A stretch of 64,000 bases of DNA from Varunaivibrio sulfuroxidans (GTDB lineage Bacteria; Pseudomonadota; Alphaproteobacteria; Rhodospirillales; Magnetovibrionaceae), in NCBI RefSeq assembly GCF_029318635.1, contig NZ_CP119676.1:946614-1010613 (forward strand). Direction: 5' to 3'. Below the pieces are notes generated by a model. That model searched no databases and had not been told where the DNA came from. It worked only from the letters and a program-made list of their open reading frames with translations. Positions 43,587 through 52,798 of the stretch are shown here, piece by piece. Made by a program: the position numbers and the translations under genes. Within the stretch, counting starts at the first letter, position 1. Every line of letters begins with the position of its first letter.

Positions 43587-45359
43587 ATGACCAAGCGCGA
43601 CCCCGCCCGACTCCGCAGCCGTCAATGGTTCGACGACCCCAAAGATCCGGGGATGACGGCGCTCTATCTGGAACGCTACCTCAATTTCGGGCTGACCCGC
43701 GAGGAACTGCAATCGGGACGGCCGATCATCGCCATCGCCCAATCGGGATCCGACCTGTCGCCGTGCAACCGCCACCATATCGACCTCGCCCAGCGGGTCC
43801 GCGAAGGCATCCGCGACGCCGGCGGCATCCCGCTTGAATTTCCCGTTCACCCGATCCAGGAAACCGGGCGACGGCCCACCGCGGCGCTGGACCGCAACCT
43901 CGCGACCCTGGGACTGATCGAAATTTTACACGGCTATCCGATCGACGGCGTGGTGCTGACCACCGGGTGCGACAAAACCACGCCGTCGCAGATCATGGCC
44001 GCCGCCACGGTGGATATTCCGGCGATCGTGCTGTCCGGCGGGCCGATGCTCAACGGGCGCTACCATGGTCGTTGCGTCGGTTCGGGCACGGTGATCTGGG
44101 AAGCCCGTCAGCAACTGGCCGAAGGGATCATCGACACCGACGCCTTCATGGACATGGCCGCCTCCTCGGCGCCGTCGATCGGTCACTGCAACACCATGGG
44201 CACCGCGCTCAGCATGAATTGTCTGGCCGAGGGCCTGGGCATGAGCCTGCCCGGCTGCGCCTCCATCCCCGCGCCCTACCGTGAACGCGGCCAGATTTCG
44301 TACCTCACCGGCAAACGCATCGTCGAAATGGTGTGGGAAGATTTGCGCCCGTCGCAAATTTTGACCGCGGAGGCCTTTCACAACGCCATCACCCTGTGTT
44401 CGGCGATCGGTGGATCGACCAACGCGCCGGTCCACATCAACGCCATCGCGCGGCACGCCGGCGTCGATATTTCAATGAACACTTGGCAGGACGTCGGGCA
44501 AAAAATCCCCCTGATCGTCAACTGCCAGCCCACCGGCGAATATCTGAGCGAGGAGTTTCACCATGCCGGGGGTGTGCCCGCCGTGATGGCCGAACTGCTG
44601 AAGGCCGGTTTCGCCAAACCCGCCGCGCGCACCGTCAACGGGCGGACGGCGGGGGAAAACTACGCCGACAGCTTCACCGAGGATCGCCGCGTGATTCGCG
44701 CCTGCGCCGCCCCCCTGATCGAAAATGCCGGGTTGATGGTGCTGTCGGGCAATCTGTTCGATAGCGCGGTGATGAAAATATCGGCGGTGGGCGATGACTT
44801 CCGCGCCCGTTACTTGTCCGATCCCGACGATCCGAACGCCTTCGAGGGCGTCGCCGTGGTCTTCGACGGGCCGGAGGATTACCACGCCCGCATCAACGAT
44901 CCCGACCTTGCCGTCGATGCACGGTCGATTTTGGTCATCCGTGGCTGCGGCACGGTGGGCTACCCCGGCTCCGCCGAGGTGGTCAACATGCTCCCCCCCG
45001 ACCGCCTGGTCAAAGCGGGCTTGACGGAGCTTCCGACGATCGGCGACGGACGTCAATCGGGCACCTCCTATGCGCCGTCGATCCTCAACGCCAGCCCGGA
45101 GGCCGCCGCGGGCGGCGGCCTCGCCAAGCTGCGCACCGGCGATCGTATCCGCATCGACTTGAACACCCGGCGCGCCGACGCCCTGGTCGCCCCGGAGATT
45201 TGGGACAAGCGCGAACCCAACGTCTTCGTGCCGCCGTCGCAAACCCCATGGCAAGCGGTTTATCGCGATAGCGTCGGCCAACTTGACGACGGCGGCGTGA
45301 TGACGACAAAATTCGGTTTCGCCACGGTCGGTCCCCGCCCACCGCGCCATTCGCACTGA
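43587..45359 (+). CDS. IlvD/Edd-family sugar-acid dehydratase
   Basis: Predicted to remove water from an aldonate to give a 2-keto-3-deoxy acid. The 590-residue protein has Fe-S cysteines in LTTGCDKTTPSQIMAAA and SIGHCNTMGTALSMNCLAEGLGMSLPGCASIPA, and SAIGGSTNAPVHINAIARHAGVDI, RGCGTVGYPGSAEV and LPTIGDGRQSGTSYAPSILNASPEAAAGG. Its sequence is nearest to L-arabinonate/D-xylonate/D-gluconate-type dehydratases rather than IlvD. It starts 16 bp after the SDR gene. Pentonate or hexonate specificity cannot be read; the next genes favour a hexonate. Confidence 0.92.
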   Translation: MTKRDPARLRSRQWFDDPKDPGMTALYLERYLNFGLTREELQSGRPIIAIAQSGSDLSPCNRHHIDLAQRVREGIRDAGGIPLEFPVHPIQETGRRPTAALDRNLATLGLIEILHGYPIDGVVLTTGCDKTTPSQIMAAATVDIPAIVLSGGPMLNGRYHGRCVGSGTVIWEARQQLAEGIIDTDAFMDMAASSAPSIGHCNTMGTALSMNCLAEGLGMSLPGCASIPAPYRERGQISYLTGKRIVEMVWEDLRPSQILTAEAFHNAITLCSAIGGSTNAPVHINAIARHAGVDISMNTWQDVGQKIPLIVNCQPTGEYLSEEFHHAGGVPAVMAELLKAGFAKPAARTVNGRTAGENYADSFTEDRRVIRACAAPLIENAGLMVLSGNLFDSAVMKISAVGDDFRARYLSDPDDPNAFEGVAVVFDGPEDYHARINDPDLAVDARSILVIRGCGTVGYPGSAEVVNMLPPDRLVKAGLTELPTIGDGRQSGTSYAPSILNASPEAAAGGGLAKLRTGDRIRIDLNTRRADALVAPEIWDKREPNVFVPPSQTPWQAVYRDSVGQLDDGGVMTTKFGFATVGPRPPRHSH

Positions 45360-45388
45360 GCCAACCTTCGGAAAAATCGAGCCAGAAC

Positions 45389-46318
45389 ATGCGCATCGCC
45401 TGCATCGGAGAAGGCATGATCGAAATTGCCGAGGTCGCGGGCAACCCGACCCTGGCGCACCTGGGCTACGGCGGCGACACCTTGAACACGGCGCTTTATC
45501 TGGCGCGGCTGCTGGCCTGCGCCGACGGCGATCACTCGGCCGCCTATATCACCCGCCTGGGCGACGATCCCTACAGCGCGTCGATGCTTGAAAGCTGGCG
45601 CGCGCAAGGCGTAAAGTGCGATCTCATCGCCCGTGAGAAAGGCCGCGTTCCCGGCCTCTACGCCGTGCATTTGGACGACAATGGCGAGCGGCGCTTCAGC
45701 TATTGGCGCGCCCAGGCCCCGGTGCGCGAAATGTTCGAGGGCGCCGACGGCGCGGGATTGATCGCCCGCCTGAACGATTTTGACGGCATTTTCTTTTCTG
45801 GTATCACGCTGGCGATCCTACGCCGCCAAGGGCGGGGACGTCTTTTGGACTTGGCCGGCGCGATGGCCGCGAAGGGGCGCACGGTCGCCTTCGACACCAA
45901 TTACCGCGCCCGCCTGTGGGAGGACGACGATGCCCGCGCCGCCAACGCGGCGGCCCTTCGCGCGGCCACCGTCGCCCTGCCTTCCGCCGAGGATCTGGCG
46001 GGGCTGTTCGGTGACGCCGTCTCCGATTGGGCGGATTTCCTCAATACGTTCGATATCCCCGAGATCGTCCTCAAACACGGCGGCGACGCGGTCGATGTTT
46101 TCGCCGACGGTATGTGGCGACGGGTCGCCCTGGGCAAAATCGCCCACCCGCTGGACACCACCGCGGCGGGCGATAGTTTCAACGCCGGGTACCTCGCGGC
46201 GCGCATTGTGGGCCGTGCGCCCATAGACGCCGTCGCCCCCGCCCACGCCCTGGCCGGCGCCGTGATCGGCCATCGCGGAGCGATCATTCCGATAGAGGCC
46301 ATGCCCGCCATTTTTTAA
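45389..46318 (+). CDS. kdgK: PfkB-family 2-keto-3-deoxy sugar-acid kinase
   Basis: Phosphorylates the 2-keto-3-deoxy acid made by the dehydratase. The 309-residue protein has the ribokinase fold: CIGEGMIEIAEVAGNPTLAHLGYGGDTLNTALYLARLL at the substrate site, VAFDTNYRARLWEDD, and the catalytic HPLDTTAAGDSFNAGYLAA. These match KDG kinases. The gene lies 29 bp after the dehydratase and a 7-bp hairpin separates it from the aldolase. Confidence 0.92.
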   Translation: MRIACIGEGMIEIAEVAGNPTLAHLGYGGDTLNTALYLARLLACADGDHSAAYITRLGDDPYSASMLESWRAQGVKCDLIAREKGRVPGLYAVHLDDNGERRFSYWRAQAPVREMFEGADGAGLIARLNDFDGIFFSGITLAILRRQGRGRLLDLAGAMAAKGRTVAFDTNYRARLWEDDDARAANAAALRAATVALPSAEDLAGLFGDAVSDWADFLNTFDIPEIVLKHGGDAVDVFADGMWRRVALGKIAHPLDTTAAGDSFNAGYLAARIVGRAPIDAVAPAHALAGAVIGHRGAIIPIEAMPAIF

Positions 46319-46321
46319 AAC

Positions 46322-46341
46322 GGGCCGCGAACGGGCGGCCC
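46322..46341 (+). other. Hairpin between kinase and aldolase genes
   Basis: A perfect 7-bp stem GGGCCGC / GCGGCCC sits in the 47-bp gap. No T-run follows, so it may tune message stability rather than end transcription. Confidence 0.4.
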
Positions 46342-46365
46342 CGTTGAGCGAGAAAGGAAGATGAA

Positions 46366-46986
46366 ATGACCGATTGGAATACTCTGCTCGATGGCGTGCG
46401 CGTCATTCCGGTGCTCATCGTCGATCGCCTGGAAGACGCCGCCCCCTTGGCCGAAACCCTGTTCGGCGCGGGTCTCGGCACGCTCGAAGTTACCTTGCGC
46501 ACGCCCTGCGCCACGGATGCCATCGCCGCCATGACGCGCGCCGCGCCCGAGGCGCGCATCGGCGCGGGAACGATCCTACACACGGCGCAATGGGACGCGG
46601 TCAAAAAGGCCGGCGCCTGCTTCGGCGTCAGCCCCGGACACACCGAAACCTTGCTCAATGCCGCCGAGGCCGCCGAGCTCCCCTATCTCGCCGGGGCGCA
46701 AACGGTATCGGAAATCATGGCGCTTGGCGAACGTGGCCTCAAATTGCTGAAATTTTTCCCGGCCGCGCGCATCGGCGGTCCCGGAATGTTAAAGACCTTG
46801 GCCTCGGTGCTGCCCGATATCGCATTTTGCCCGACCGGCGGGATCACCGCCGAGAATGTCGCCGATTACCTAGCCCTGCCCAACGTCGCCTGCGTCGGCG
46901 GCACCTGGATCGCCCCACCCGAACTGGTCAACACCCAGAATTGGCCCGAAATCGCCAAGCGCGCCCGCCACGCCGCCGGCCTTTGA
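46366..46986 (+). CDS. eda: KDPG-type aldolase
   Basis: Class I aldolase that cleaves a phosphorylated 2-keto-3-deoxy acid to pyruvate and a triose phosphate. The 206-residue protein has the Eda motifs VIPVLIVDRLEDA, the catalytic Glu in LEVTLRTPCATDAI, IGAGTILHTAQWDAVKKAGACFGVSPG and the Schiff-base Lys in LKLLKFFPAARIGG, then CPTGGITAENV. KDPG and KDPGal aldolases are similar, so the stereochemistry of the substrate is unclear. An AAGGAAG site precedes the ATG. Confidence 0.94.
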   Translation: MTDWNTLLDGVRVIPVLIVDRLEDAAPLAETLFGAGLGTLEVTLRTPCATDAIAAMTRAAPEARIGAGTILHTAQWDAVKKAGACFGVSPGHTETLLNAAEAAELPYLAGAQTVSEIMALGERGLKLLKFFPAARIGGPGMLKTLASVLPDIAFCPTGGITAENVADYLALPNVACVGGTWIAPPELVNTQNWPEIAKRARHAAGL

Positions 46987-46999
46987 ACGGACGCATCCG

Positions 47000-47899
47000 A
47001 TGGAGTCATCCCAAAGCCCGCTTACCGTCATCGCCGATGTCGCCAACGAATTGGGCGAAACACCGTTGTGGGACCACCGCCACGACACCCTGTGGTGGTC
47101 CGACATCAAACGTTCCCAATTGTTCCGTCTGCATCGCGCCGACGCCGGACTCTCGCGCTGGAATCTGCCCCGTCCGGCCAGCGCGATCGCCTGCATCGCC
47201 GGCGGCGATCATCTTATAATGGCTTGCCCGGGGGCGTTGATGCGCTTCGATCCCGACAGCGGCACGGCCGCCGTGATCGCGCCCTTCGAAGACGATATCC
47301 CCACCAACCGTCCCAACGACGGCAAGTGCGATCCCGAGGGCCGGTTCTGGGTCGGCTCAATGGACGACGCCGAACAATGCGCCAGCGGCGCCCTGTATCG
47401 CATCGGAGCGGACCTTGCGATCGAGGCGGTCGTGGGCGGCCTTGAAATTCCCAATACCCTGGCGTGGAGTCCCGACCGGCGCACCTTTTATTGCGCCGAT
47501 TCACCGACGCGCACAATCTGGGCTTACGACTACACCCCCGCCGACGGCGCGATTGCAAACAAACGCCCGTTCGTCACGGTGGATATCGACGGCGCCGTGC
47601 CCGACGGCTCGGCGATCGACGAAGACGGCTACCTGTGGAACGCCCAGTGGGGCGGCTGGCGCGTCGTGCGTTACGCCCCCGACGGCGCGATCGACCGTAT
47701 CGTCGATATGCCCGTCGCCTGCCCGACCTCGTGCGCCTTCGGCGGGCCCGACATGACGACCCTGTTCATCACCTCGGCGCGCAAGGGCCAATCCCCGGCG
47801 GCGCTCGCCAAGCAGCCCCACGCCGGGGCCGTGTTCGCCCTTAAGACCGACGTGCGGGGAACGCGACAAACACCGTTTCGCATCGCCGCAGGGGCGTGA
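47000..47899 (+). CDS. SMP-30/gluconolactonase-family lactonase
   Basis: Opens the sugar lactone made by the dehydrogenase to the free acid. The 299-residue protein is a six-bladed propeller of the SMP-30 group. It has the metal-site Glu in ANELGETPLWDHRHDTLWWSDI, NRPNDGKCDPEGRFWVGSMDD with the family's Asn and Asp, and PNTLAWSPDRRTFYCADSPTRTIWAYDY. The late DGSAIDEDGYLWNAQWGGWRVVRY is typical. It begins 13 bp after eda. Confidence 0.93.
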   Translation: MESSQSPLTVIADVANELGETPLWDHRHDTLWWSDIKRSQLFRLHRADAGLSRWNLPRPASAIACIAGGDHLIMACPGALMRFDPDSGTAAVIAPFEDDIPTNRPNDGKCDPEGRFWVGSMDDAEQCASGALYRIGADLAIEAVVGGLEIPNTLAWSPDRRTFYCADSPTRTIWAYDYTPADGAIANKRPFVTVDIDGAVPDGSAIDEDGYLWNAQWGGWRVVRYAPDGAIDRIVDMPVACPTSCAFGGPDMTTLFITSARKGQSPAALAKQPHAGAVFALKTDVRGTRQTPFRIAAGA

Positions 47900-47909
47900 G
47901 GACGGCGCA

Positions 47910-48803
47910 ATGGCTTCCCTGCTCACCCTCCATGCCGGGAACCTGACGGCCATCCTCGCCCCCAGCCTGGGGGGGGCGCTCGCCGCCTTTCGCGAGGAGA
48001 CGCCGTCCGGGCTCGTCGATTGGCTGCGTCCTGCCCCGCCCGATTGCGCGGATGTTCTTAAAAGCGCTTGTTATCCGCTGGTGCCCTTTTCCAACCGGAT
48101 CGCAAACGGGCGCTTTTCCTGGCGCGGGCGCGCCGTATCCCTGCCCGCCAATTTCCCGCCCGAGCCCCACGCCATCCACGGCTTGGCTTGGCAACGTCCG
48201 TGGCGCGTAGTCGAATGCACGCCCGCCCGCGCCGTCCTCGCCTTACGCCACGACGCCGAACCATGGCCGTGGCCGTTCACGGTGCGCCAGACCGTCGCCC
48301 TGAGCCCGCAAGCGTTGAGGATTACGCTAAGCCTTGAAAACCGTGCCGCCGAGGCGATGCCCGGCGGCCTCGGCCTGCATCCCTTCTTCCCGCGCAACGA
48401 CCACACTCGTCTGCGGGCCGACGTGCGCGCCATGCAAACCAGTGGTCCCGGGCGGATGCCCCCCACGCTCGACCGCGCGCACCCGACCATCGCCGCCCTT
48501 GGGGCGAGCGACGGCGTGCCCGAGGGGTTGGACAACGCCTTTCAGGACTGGCGGGGTTCGCTCACCGTTCACCAAGACGACATCGGGCGCGCCCTGTCCA
48601 TGGGCGCGACCTCCTTGCTGCGCCACCTTGTCATTTACACGCCGAAAAACGCGCCCTTTTTCTGCGCCGAGCCGGTCTCGCACCTGACCGGCGCCTTCGC
48701 CGCCGACGCCGATACCGCCCTTGCCGCCGGCCTCGTCGAAATCGCCCCCGGAGAAACCCTGGAAGCGACGGTCGCCTTCACCCCCACGCCGGCATCGTCA
48801 TAA
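47910..48803 (+). CDS. Aldose 1-epimerase (mutarotase) family protein
   Basis: Interconverts sugar anomers so the transporter or dehydrogenase receives its preferred form. The 297-residue protein has YPLVPFSNRIANGRFSW, HAIHGLAWQRPW with a conserved His, GGLGLHPFFPRNDHTRL with the second His, and FFCAEPVSHLTGAFA near the end, as in galactose mutarotase. Last gene of the catabolic operon, 10 bp after the lactonase. Confidence 0.92.
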   Translation: MASLLTLHAGNLTAILAPSLGGALAAFREETPSGLVDWLRPAPPDCADVLKSACYPLVPFSNRIANGRFSWRGRAVSLPANFPPEPHAIHGLAWQRPWRVVECTPARAVLALRHDAEPWPWPFTVRQTVALSPQALRITLSLENRAAEAMPGGLGLHPFFPRNDHTRLRADVRAMQTSGPGRMPPTLDRAHPTIAALGASDGVPEGLDNAFQDWRGSLTVHQDDIGRALSMGATSLLRHLVIYTPKNAPFFCAEPVSHLTGAFAADADTALAAGLVEIAPGETLEATVAFTPTPASS

Positions 48804-48874
48804 CGCGCCCGCAATCGCGCCGCGATCGCACCGGCGAACGCCGCGCGGCCCGTGCCGGTCATCAAAAATTCACA

Positions 48875-48894
48875 AAATGTAAACGTTTACATTT
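48875..48894. promoter_or_regulatory. 20-bp palindromic LacI-type operator
   Basis: AAATGTAAACGTTTACATTT is a perfect palindrome with the central CG typical of LacI/GalR-family operators. It lies 80 bp upstream of the LacI-family gene, indicating autoregulation of the regulator-ABC operon. Confidence 0.85.
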
Positions 48895-48974
48895 CATCGC
48901 TCCGCGTAGGATGACGGCGGCGAATATCCGAACGAACGCACCGGACCGGTGCACGCGCAGGGGCAAAACAGACC

Positions 48975-50039
48975 ATGGTTTCCACACTTCGCGACGTCGC
49001 AAAGCATGCCGGCGTGTCGGTCGCCACCGTGTCGCGCTACGTCAACCGATCGGGGAACGTTCGCGCGCAAACCGCGGGGCGCATACGTCAGGCGATCGCG
49101 GAATTGGGATTTCGCCCCAACGTCGTCGGGCGCAGCCTGAAAACGGCGACGACCCGTTCGTTGGGCGTCGTCATTCCCTCCTTGTCCAATCCGGTTTTCG
49201 CCGATGCCGTTTCGGGAATCGGCCAGACCGCCCGCGCCGAAGGCTACAACCTCATGTTCATGGCCACCGATTACGACCGGGACGCCGAAACGCAAACGGT
49301 CGGCGCCCTGTTGGATTATCGGATCGACGGCCTGATTTTAACGGTGAGCGATCCCGGGGAAAGTCCCGTCCTCGATCTGTTGGAACGGACCGGAACGCCG
49401 TACATCCTGATTTATAACCAGTTTTCCCTGGCGGCGCGGCCAAGCGTGACCGTCGATAACGTCGCCGCCGGTCACGACGCCGCCGAGGCCCTGATCGGTC
49501 TGGGCCACCGCCGCCTGGGCATGATTTCGGGATCGTTCGGCGCCTCGGACCGGGCGCGGGCGCGGCGCGACGGCTTCGTCCGCGCGGCCCGCGACGCCGC
49601 CCTCGCCGAGCCGGTCGTACGCGAGGTCGATTTCCTTACCATGAACGTGGACGCCATCCTCGACGATGTCTTCAAGGATCGCAGCCGCGCCCCCAGCGCC
49701 CTGTTCTGTTCCAACGATTTATTGGCGATTTCGCTCATCGGCGCCCTAAGGCGCAGGGGCGTGCGCGTTCCCGACGACGTTTCGGTGATCGGATTCGATG
49801 GCATAGCCGTGGGCTCCCATCAGCATCCCACGCTCACGACGGTGGTCCAACCCTCGCGCGAGATGGGACAAACCGCGGCCCGGCAACTGCTGGACTGCCT
49901 AAACGGGGGGAACGCGCCCACGGGCGCGGTTCTGCCCCATATCCTGCGTCTTGGAGAATCGGCGGGGCCAGCCGGCAAGCCCGACCCCGCCGCTCTTCAG
50001 GAACCAGACCAAACCGTGCAAAGGAGAACCGCACAATGA
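48975..50039 (+). CDS. LacI-family transcriptional regulator
   Basis: A 354-residue regulator with an N-terminal helix-turn-helix and hinge (TLRDVAKHAGVSVATVSRYVNRSGNVRAQTAGRIRQAIAELGFRPNVVGRSLKT) and a periplasmic-binding-protein-like effector domain (LGVVIPSLSNPVFADAVSGI to RVPDDVSVIGFDGIAVGSHQHPTLTTVVQPSREMG). Its stop overlaps the next ATG (ATGA), so it is the first gene of an ABC operon. A C-terminal tail beyond the usual end (AGKPDPAALQEPDQTVQRRTAQ) reaches the overlap. The effector is unknown. Confidence 0.94.
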   Translation: MVSTLRDVAKHAGVSVATVSRYVNRSGNVRAQTAGRIRQAIAELGFRPNVVGRSLKTATTRSLGVVIPSLSNPVFADAVSGIGQTARAEGYNLMFMATDYDRDAETQTVGALLDYRIDGLILTVSDPGESPVLDLLERTGTPYILIYNQFSLAARPSVTVDNVAAGHDAAEALIGLGHRRLGMISGSFGASDRARARRDGFVRAARDAALAEPVVREVDFLTMNVDAILDDVFKDRSRAPSALFCSNDLLAISLIGALRRRGVRVPDDVSVIGFDGIAVGSHQHPTLTTVVQPSREMGQTAARQLLDCLNGGNAPTGAVLPHILRLGESAGPAGKPDPAALQEPDQTVQRRTAQ

Positions 50040-51067
50040 TTGGAAAGTCCCTGAAACAACTTGCCGCAGCACCGGTTTTTGCCGTTGCCTTGGCCTTTAT
50101 GGGTAGCGTAGGCGCGCCCCAAGCACAAGCGGCCGATGCCGTGTGCTACAACTGCCCGCCGCAATGGGCCGACTGGGCGTCCGAGTTGAAGAGTATCAAA
50201 CAACACCTCGGTTACGACATCCCTTTTGATAATAAGAATTCCGGGCAGACCCTATCCCAGCTTCTGGCGGAAAAGGACAATCCGGTCGCCGACGTCGCCT
50301 ACTACGGCGTGTCGTTCGGCATCAAGGCCGCCGAAAAGGGCGTCGTCGCCGCCTACAAGCCCAAACACTTCGACGAAATTCCCGCCGGCTTGAAGGACCC
50401 CAACGGGAAATGGTTCACCATTCATTCGGGAACCCTGGGCTTTTTCGTCAACATCGACGCCCTCGACGGGCGTCCCGTGCCGACCTCCTGGGCCGACCTG
50501 CTGAAGCCCGAATATAAGGGCATGGTGGGGTATCTCGACCCGACGTCGGCGTTCGTCGGGTATGCCGGCGCGGTGGCGGTCAATCGCGCCATGGGCGGCA
50601 GCCTGGACGATTTCGGCCCGGCGATTTCCTACTTCAAGGCCTTGGCCAAGAACGACCCGATCGTGCCCAAGCAAACGTCCTACGCCCGCGTCCTTTCCGG
50701 CGAAATTCCGATCCTGCTCGATTACGATTTCAACGCCTACCGGGCGAAATACAAAGACAAGGCCCACGTCGCCTTCGTCATCCCCAAGGAAGGCACGATC
50801 GTCGTGCCCTACGTAATGAGCCTAGTGAAAGGCGCGCCCCACCCCGAAAAAGCGAAGAAAATTCTCGACTTCATCCTGTCCGATACGGGCCAAAAAGTCT
50901 GGGCCAACGCATACCTACGGCCGGTCCGCGCCTCGGCGATGACCAAAGAAGCGGCGGCGAAGTTCCTTCCCGCCGCCGATTACGCCCGCTCGCGGCCCGT
51001 CGATTACGGAAAAATGGCGGCCGTGCAGGCCACCTTTACGAAACGTTATTTGAACGAAGTGCACTGA
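50036..51067 (+). CDS. ABC importer binding protein (Fe3+/phosphonate/polyamine-type fold)
   Basis: Periplasmic receptor of 343 residues. The signal peptide ends near GAPQAQAADA. The mature N-terminus has CYNCPPQWADWASELKSIKQHLGYDIPFDNKNSGQTLSQLL with two close cysteines. The body (DVAYYGVSFGIKAAEKGVVAAYKPKHFDEIPAGLKDPNGKWFTIHSGTLGFFVN; VPTSWADLLKPEYKGMVGYLDP) matches the group that includes iron and 2-aminoethylphosphonate receptors. The tyrosines that bind Fe3+ in FbpA are not obvious. The ligand is unassigned. Confidence 0.88.
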   Translation: MIGKSLKQLAAAPVFAVALAFMGSVGAPQAQAADAVCYNCPPQWADWASELKSIKQHLGYDIPFDNKNSGQTLSQLLAEKDNPVADVAYYGVSFGIKAAEKGVVAAYKPKHFDEIPAGLKDPNGKWFTIHSGTLGFFVNIDALDGRPVPTSWADLLKPEYKGMVGYLDPTSAFVGYAGAVAVNRAMGGSLDDFGPAISYFKALAKNDPIVPKQTSYARVLSGEIPILLDYDFNAYRAKYKDKAHVAFVIPKEGTIVVPYVMSLVKGAPHPEKAKKILDFILSDTGQKVWANAYLRPVRASAMTKEAAAKFLPAADYARSRPVDYGKMAAVQATFTKRYLNEVH

Positions 51068-51137
51068 TCCGCACCTTTAATCCGCCTTGGGGGTGGCCGC
51101 ACGGCCCACCCCCAAGGCGCTCGACAGGACCCATCCA

Positions 51138-51959
51138 ATGGACCGGCACGGCTATTCTAACCTCGTTCTCCTGGGCCTCCCCGGGGCCATCGTGTTCTTG
51201 AGCTTTTTCATTTTCCCCATGGTGCGGCTGTTTTTTATCGGGGCGGGCGGCGCGGGTGGATTGGCCTCCTACGCGGCGATCATCACCACGCCGCGCTACC
51301 TTGAAAGTCTGCTCGCGACACTGACGATATCCATCGCGGTAACCTTTACCGCGCTGGCCATATCCACCACCGCGGGCCTGTTCTTGGTGCGTCACCGTTT
51401 TTGGGGCCGCGACGCCCTGGTTTCCGTCCTGACCTTGCCGCTGGCCTTTCCCGGCGTCGTCATCGGTTTTTTCGTCATCATGCTGGGCGGGCGTCAGGGT
51501 GTCGTCGGCGAGGTCTCGAAGATGCTGAGCGGCGACAAAATCGTCTTCGCCTACTCGATGACCGGGCTGTTCGTGGGCTATCTGTATTTTTCCATTCCCC
51601 GTGTCATCCTGACCGTGATGGCGACGGCCGAAAAGCTCGACCGCAGTCACGAAGAAGCCGCCCGCTCCCTGGGCGCGCCGCCGTGGCGCGTCATTCGCGA
51701 CATCGTGCTGCCGGGACTGAGGCCCGGCTTGATCGCCTCGGGCGCGATTTGTTTCGCCACCGCCATGGGCGCGTTCGGTACGGCGTTCACGCTGGCCACC
51801 AACATCGACGTTCTGGCGATGACGATCTATACCGAGTTCACCCTCAACGCCAATATCGCGGGCGCCGCCAGCCTGTCCATCGTCCTCGGACTGATCACCT
51901 GGGCGGCGCTGTTCGCCGCGCGCGGCCTGTCCGGCGGCGCCGTCGCCGTGTCGGGATAG
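51138..51959 (+). CDS. ABC importer permease 1
   Basis: Inner-membrane permease of 273 residues starting at ATG 51138 (MDRHGYSNLVLLGLPGAIVFL). It has about six membrane segments and the EAA loop DRSHEEAARSLGAPPWRVIRDIVLPGLRPGLIAS. An earlier in-frame start at 51087 would add a 17-residue stretch rich in Pro and Lys and is less likely. It sits 70 bp after the receptor gene. Confidence 0.92.
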   Translation: MDRHGYSNLVLLGLPGAIVFLSFFIFPMVRLFFIGAGGAGGLASYAAIITTPRYLESLLATLTISIAVTFTALAISTTAGLFLVRHRFWGRDALVSVLTLPLAFPGVVIGFFVIMLGGRQGVVGEVSKMLSGDKIVFAYSMTGLFVGYLYFSIPRVILTVMATAEKLDRSHEEAARSLGAPPWRVIRDIVLPGLRPGLIASGAICFATAMGAFGTAFTLATNIDVLAMTIYTEFTLNANIAGAASLSIVLGLITWAALFAARGLSGGAVAVSG

Positions 51960-51970
51960 GAGATCGCACC

Positions 51971-52798
51971 ATGTCCCGACGTTGGCTGTTTTGGACGCAA
52001 CTTATCTTCACCCTTGGGGTTTGCGCCTTCATCATCGTTCCCGTCATCTTGTCCGTCCTGGCGGGGGTCACCGATAATTTCTTCATCGGCGTCAAAAGCG
52101 GACTGACGCTGCGCTGGATCGGACAGGTTTGGGGCCTTTACGCCGATACCATCTACCTGTCGATGCTGATCGCCCTGTCGTGTCTGGCGATCACGCTGGT
52201 GGTCGGCGTTCCCGGCGCCTACGTGCTGGCGCGCATGCGCCCCCGGGTCGCGCGCGCGCTCGAAGAAATCATCGTCCTGCCGATCGCGGTGCCCGGATTG
52301 GCCATCGCGCTGGCCTTGATCACGACCTACGGCGGCGTGCCCGACTTTCGCACCAGTTGGCTGTTCATCCTAAGCGGACACGTCCTTTATACGCTGCCCT
52401 TCATGATCCGCAGCGTGCTCGCGGTCCTGTCCAGCATGAACTTCCGTCAGCTCGAAGAAGGCGCCGCCAGCCTAGGCGCGACCTTTTGGCGGCGTTTCTT
52501 CACCGTCGTCCTGCCCAATACGAAACCCGGCATCGTCGCCGGCGCGTTGATGGTCGTCACTCTTTCCATCGGCGAATTCAATCTAACCTGGATGCTGCAC
52601 ACCCCGATGACGAAAACCCTCCCCGTGGGGCTGGCCGACAGTTACGCCTCGATGCGCCTGGAGGTCGCCAGCGCCTATACCCTGGTTTTTTTCATCATGA
52701 TCGTCCCCCTGCTGGTCGCCATGCAACTGGTGGCCCGCCAATCGGCAAGGCGACGCCGGGTGGTCACCCCCGACGACGACAAAAGGATTTCCGTATGA
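51971..52798 (+). CDS. ABC importer permease 2
   Basis: A 275-residue permease with about six membrane segments. The EAA loop is RQLEEGAASLGATFWRRFFTVVLPNTKPGIVAGAL. It starts at ATG 51971 (MSRRWLFWTQ), 11 bp after permease 1; much longer open frames upstream in this phase are only overlap with permease 1. Its stop overlaps the ATPase ATG (ATGA). Confidence 0.92.
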   Translation: MSRRWLFWTQLIFTLGVCAFIIVPVILSVLAGVTDNFFIGVKSGLTLRWIGQVWGLYADTIYLSMLIALSCLAITLVVGVPGAYVLARMRPRVARALEEIIVLPIAVPGLAIALALITTYGGVPDFRTSWLFILSGHVLYTLPFMIRSVLAVLSSMNFRQLEEGAASLGATFWRRFFTVVLPNTKPGIVAGALMVVTLSIGEFNLTWMLHTPMTKTLPVGLADSYASMRLEVASAYTLVFFIMIVPLLVAMQLVARQSARRRRVVTPDDDKRISV

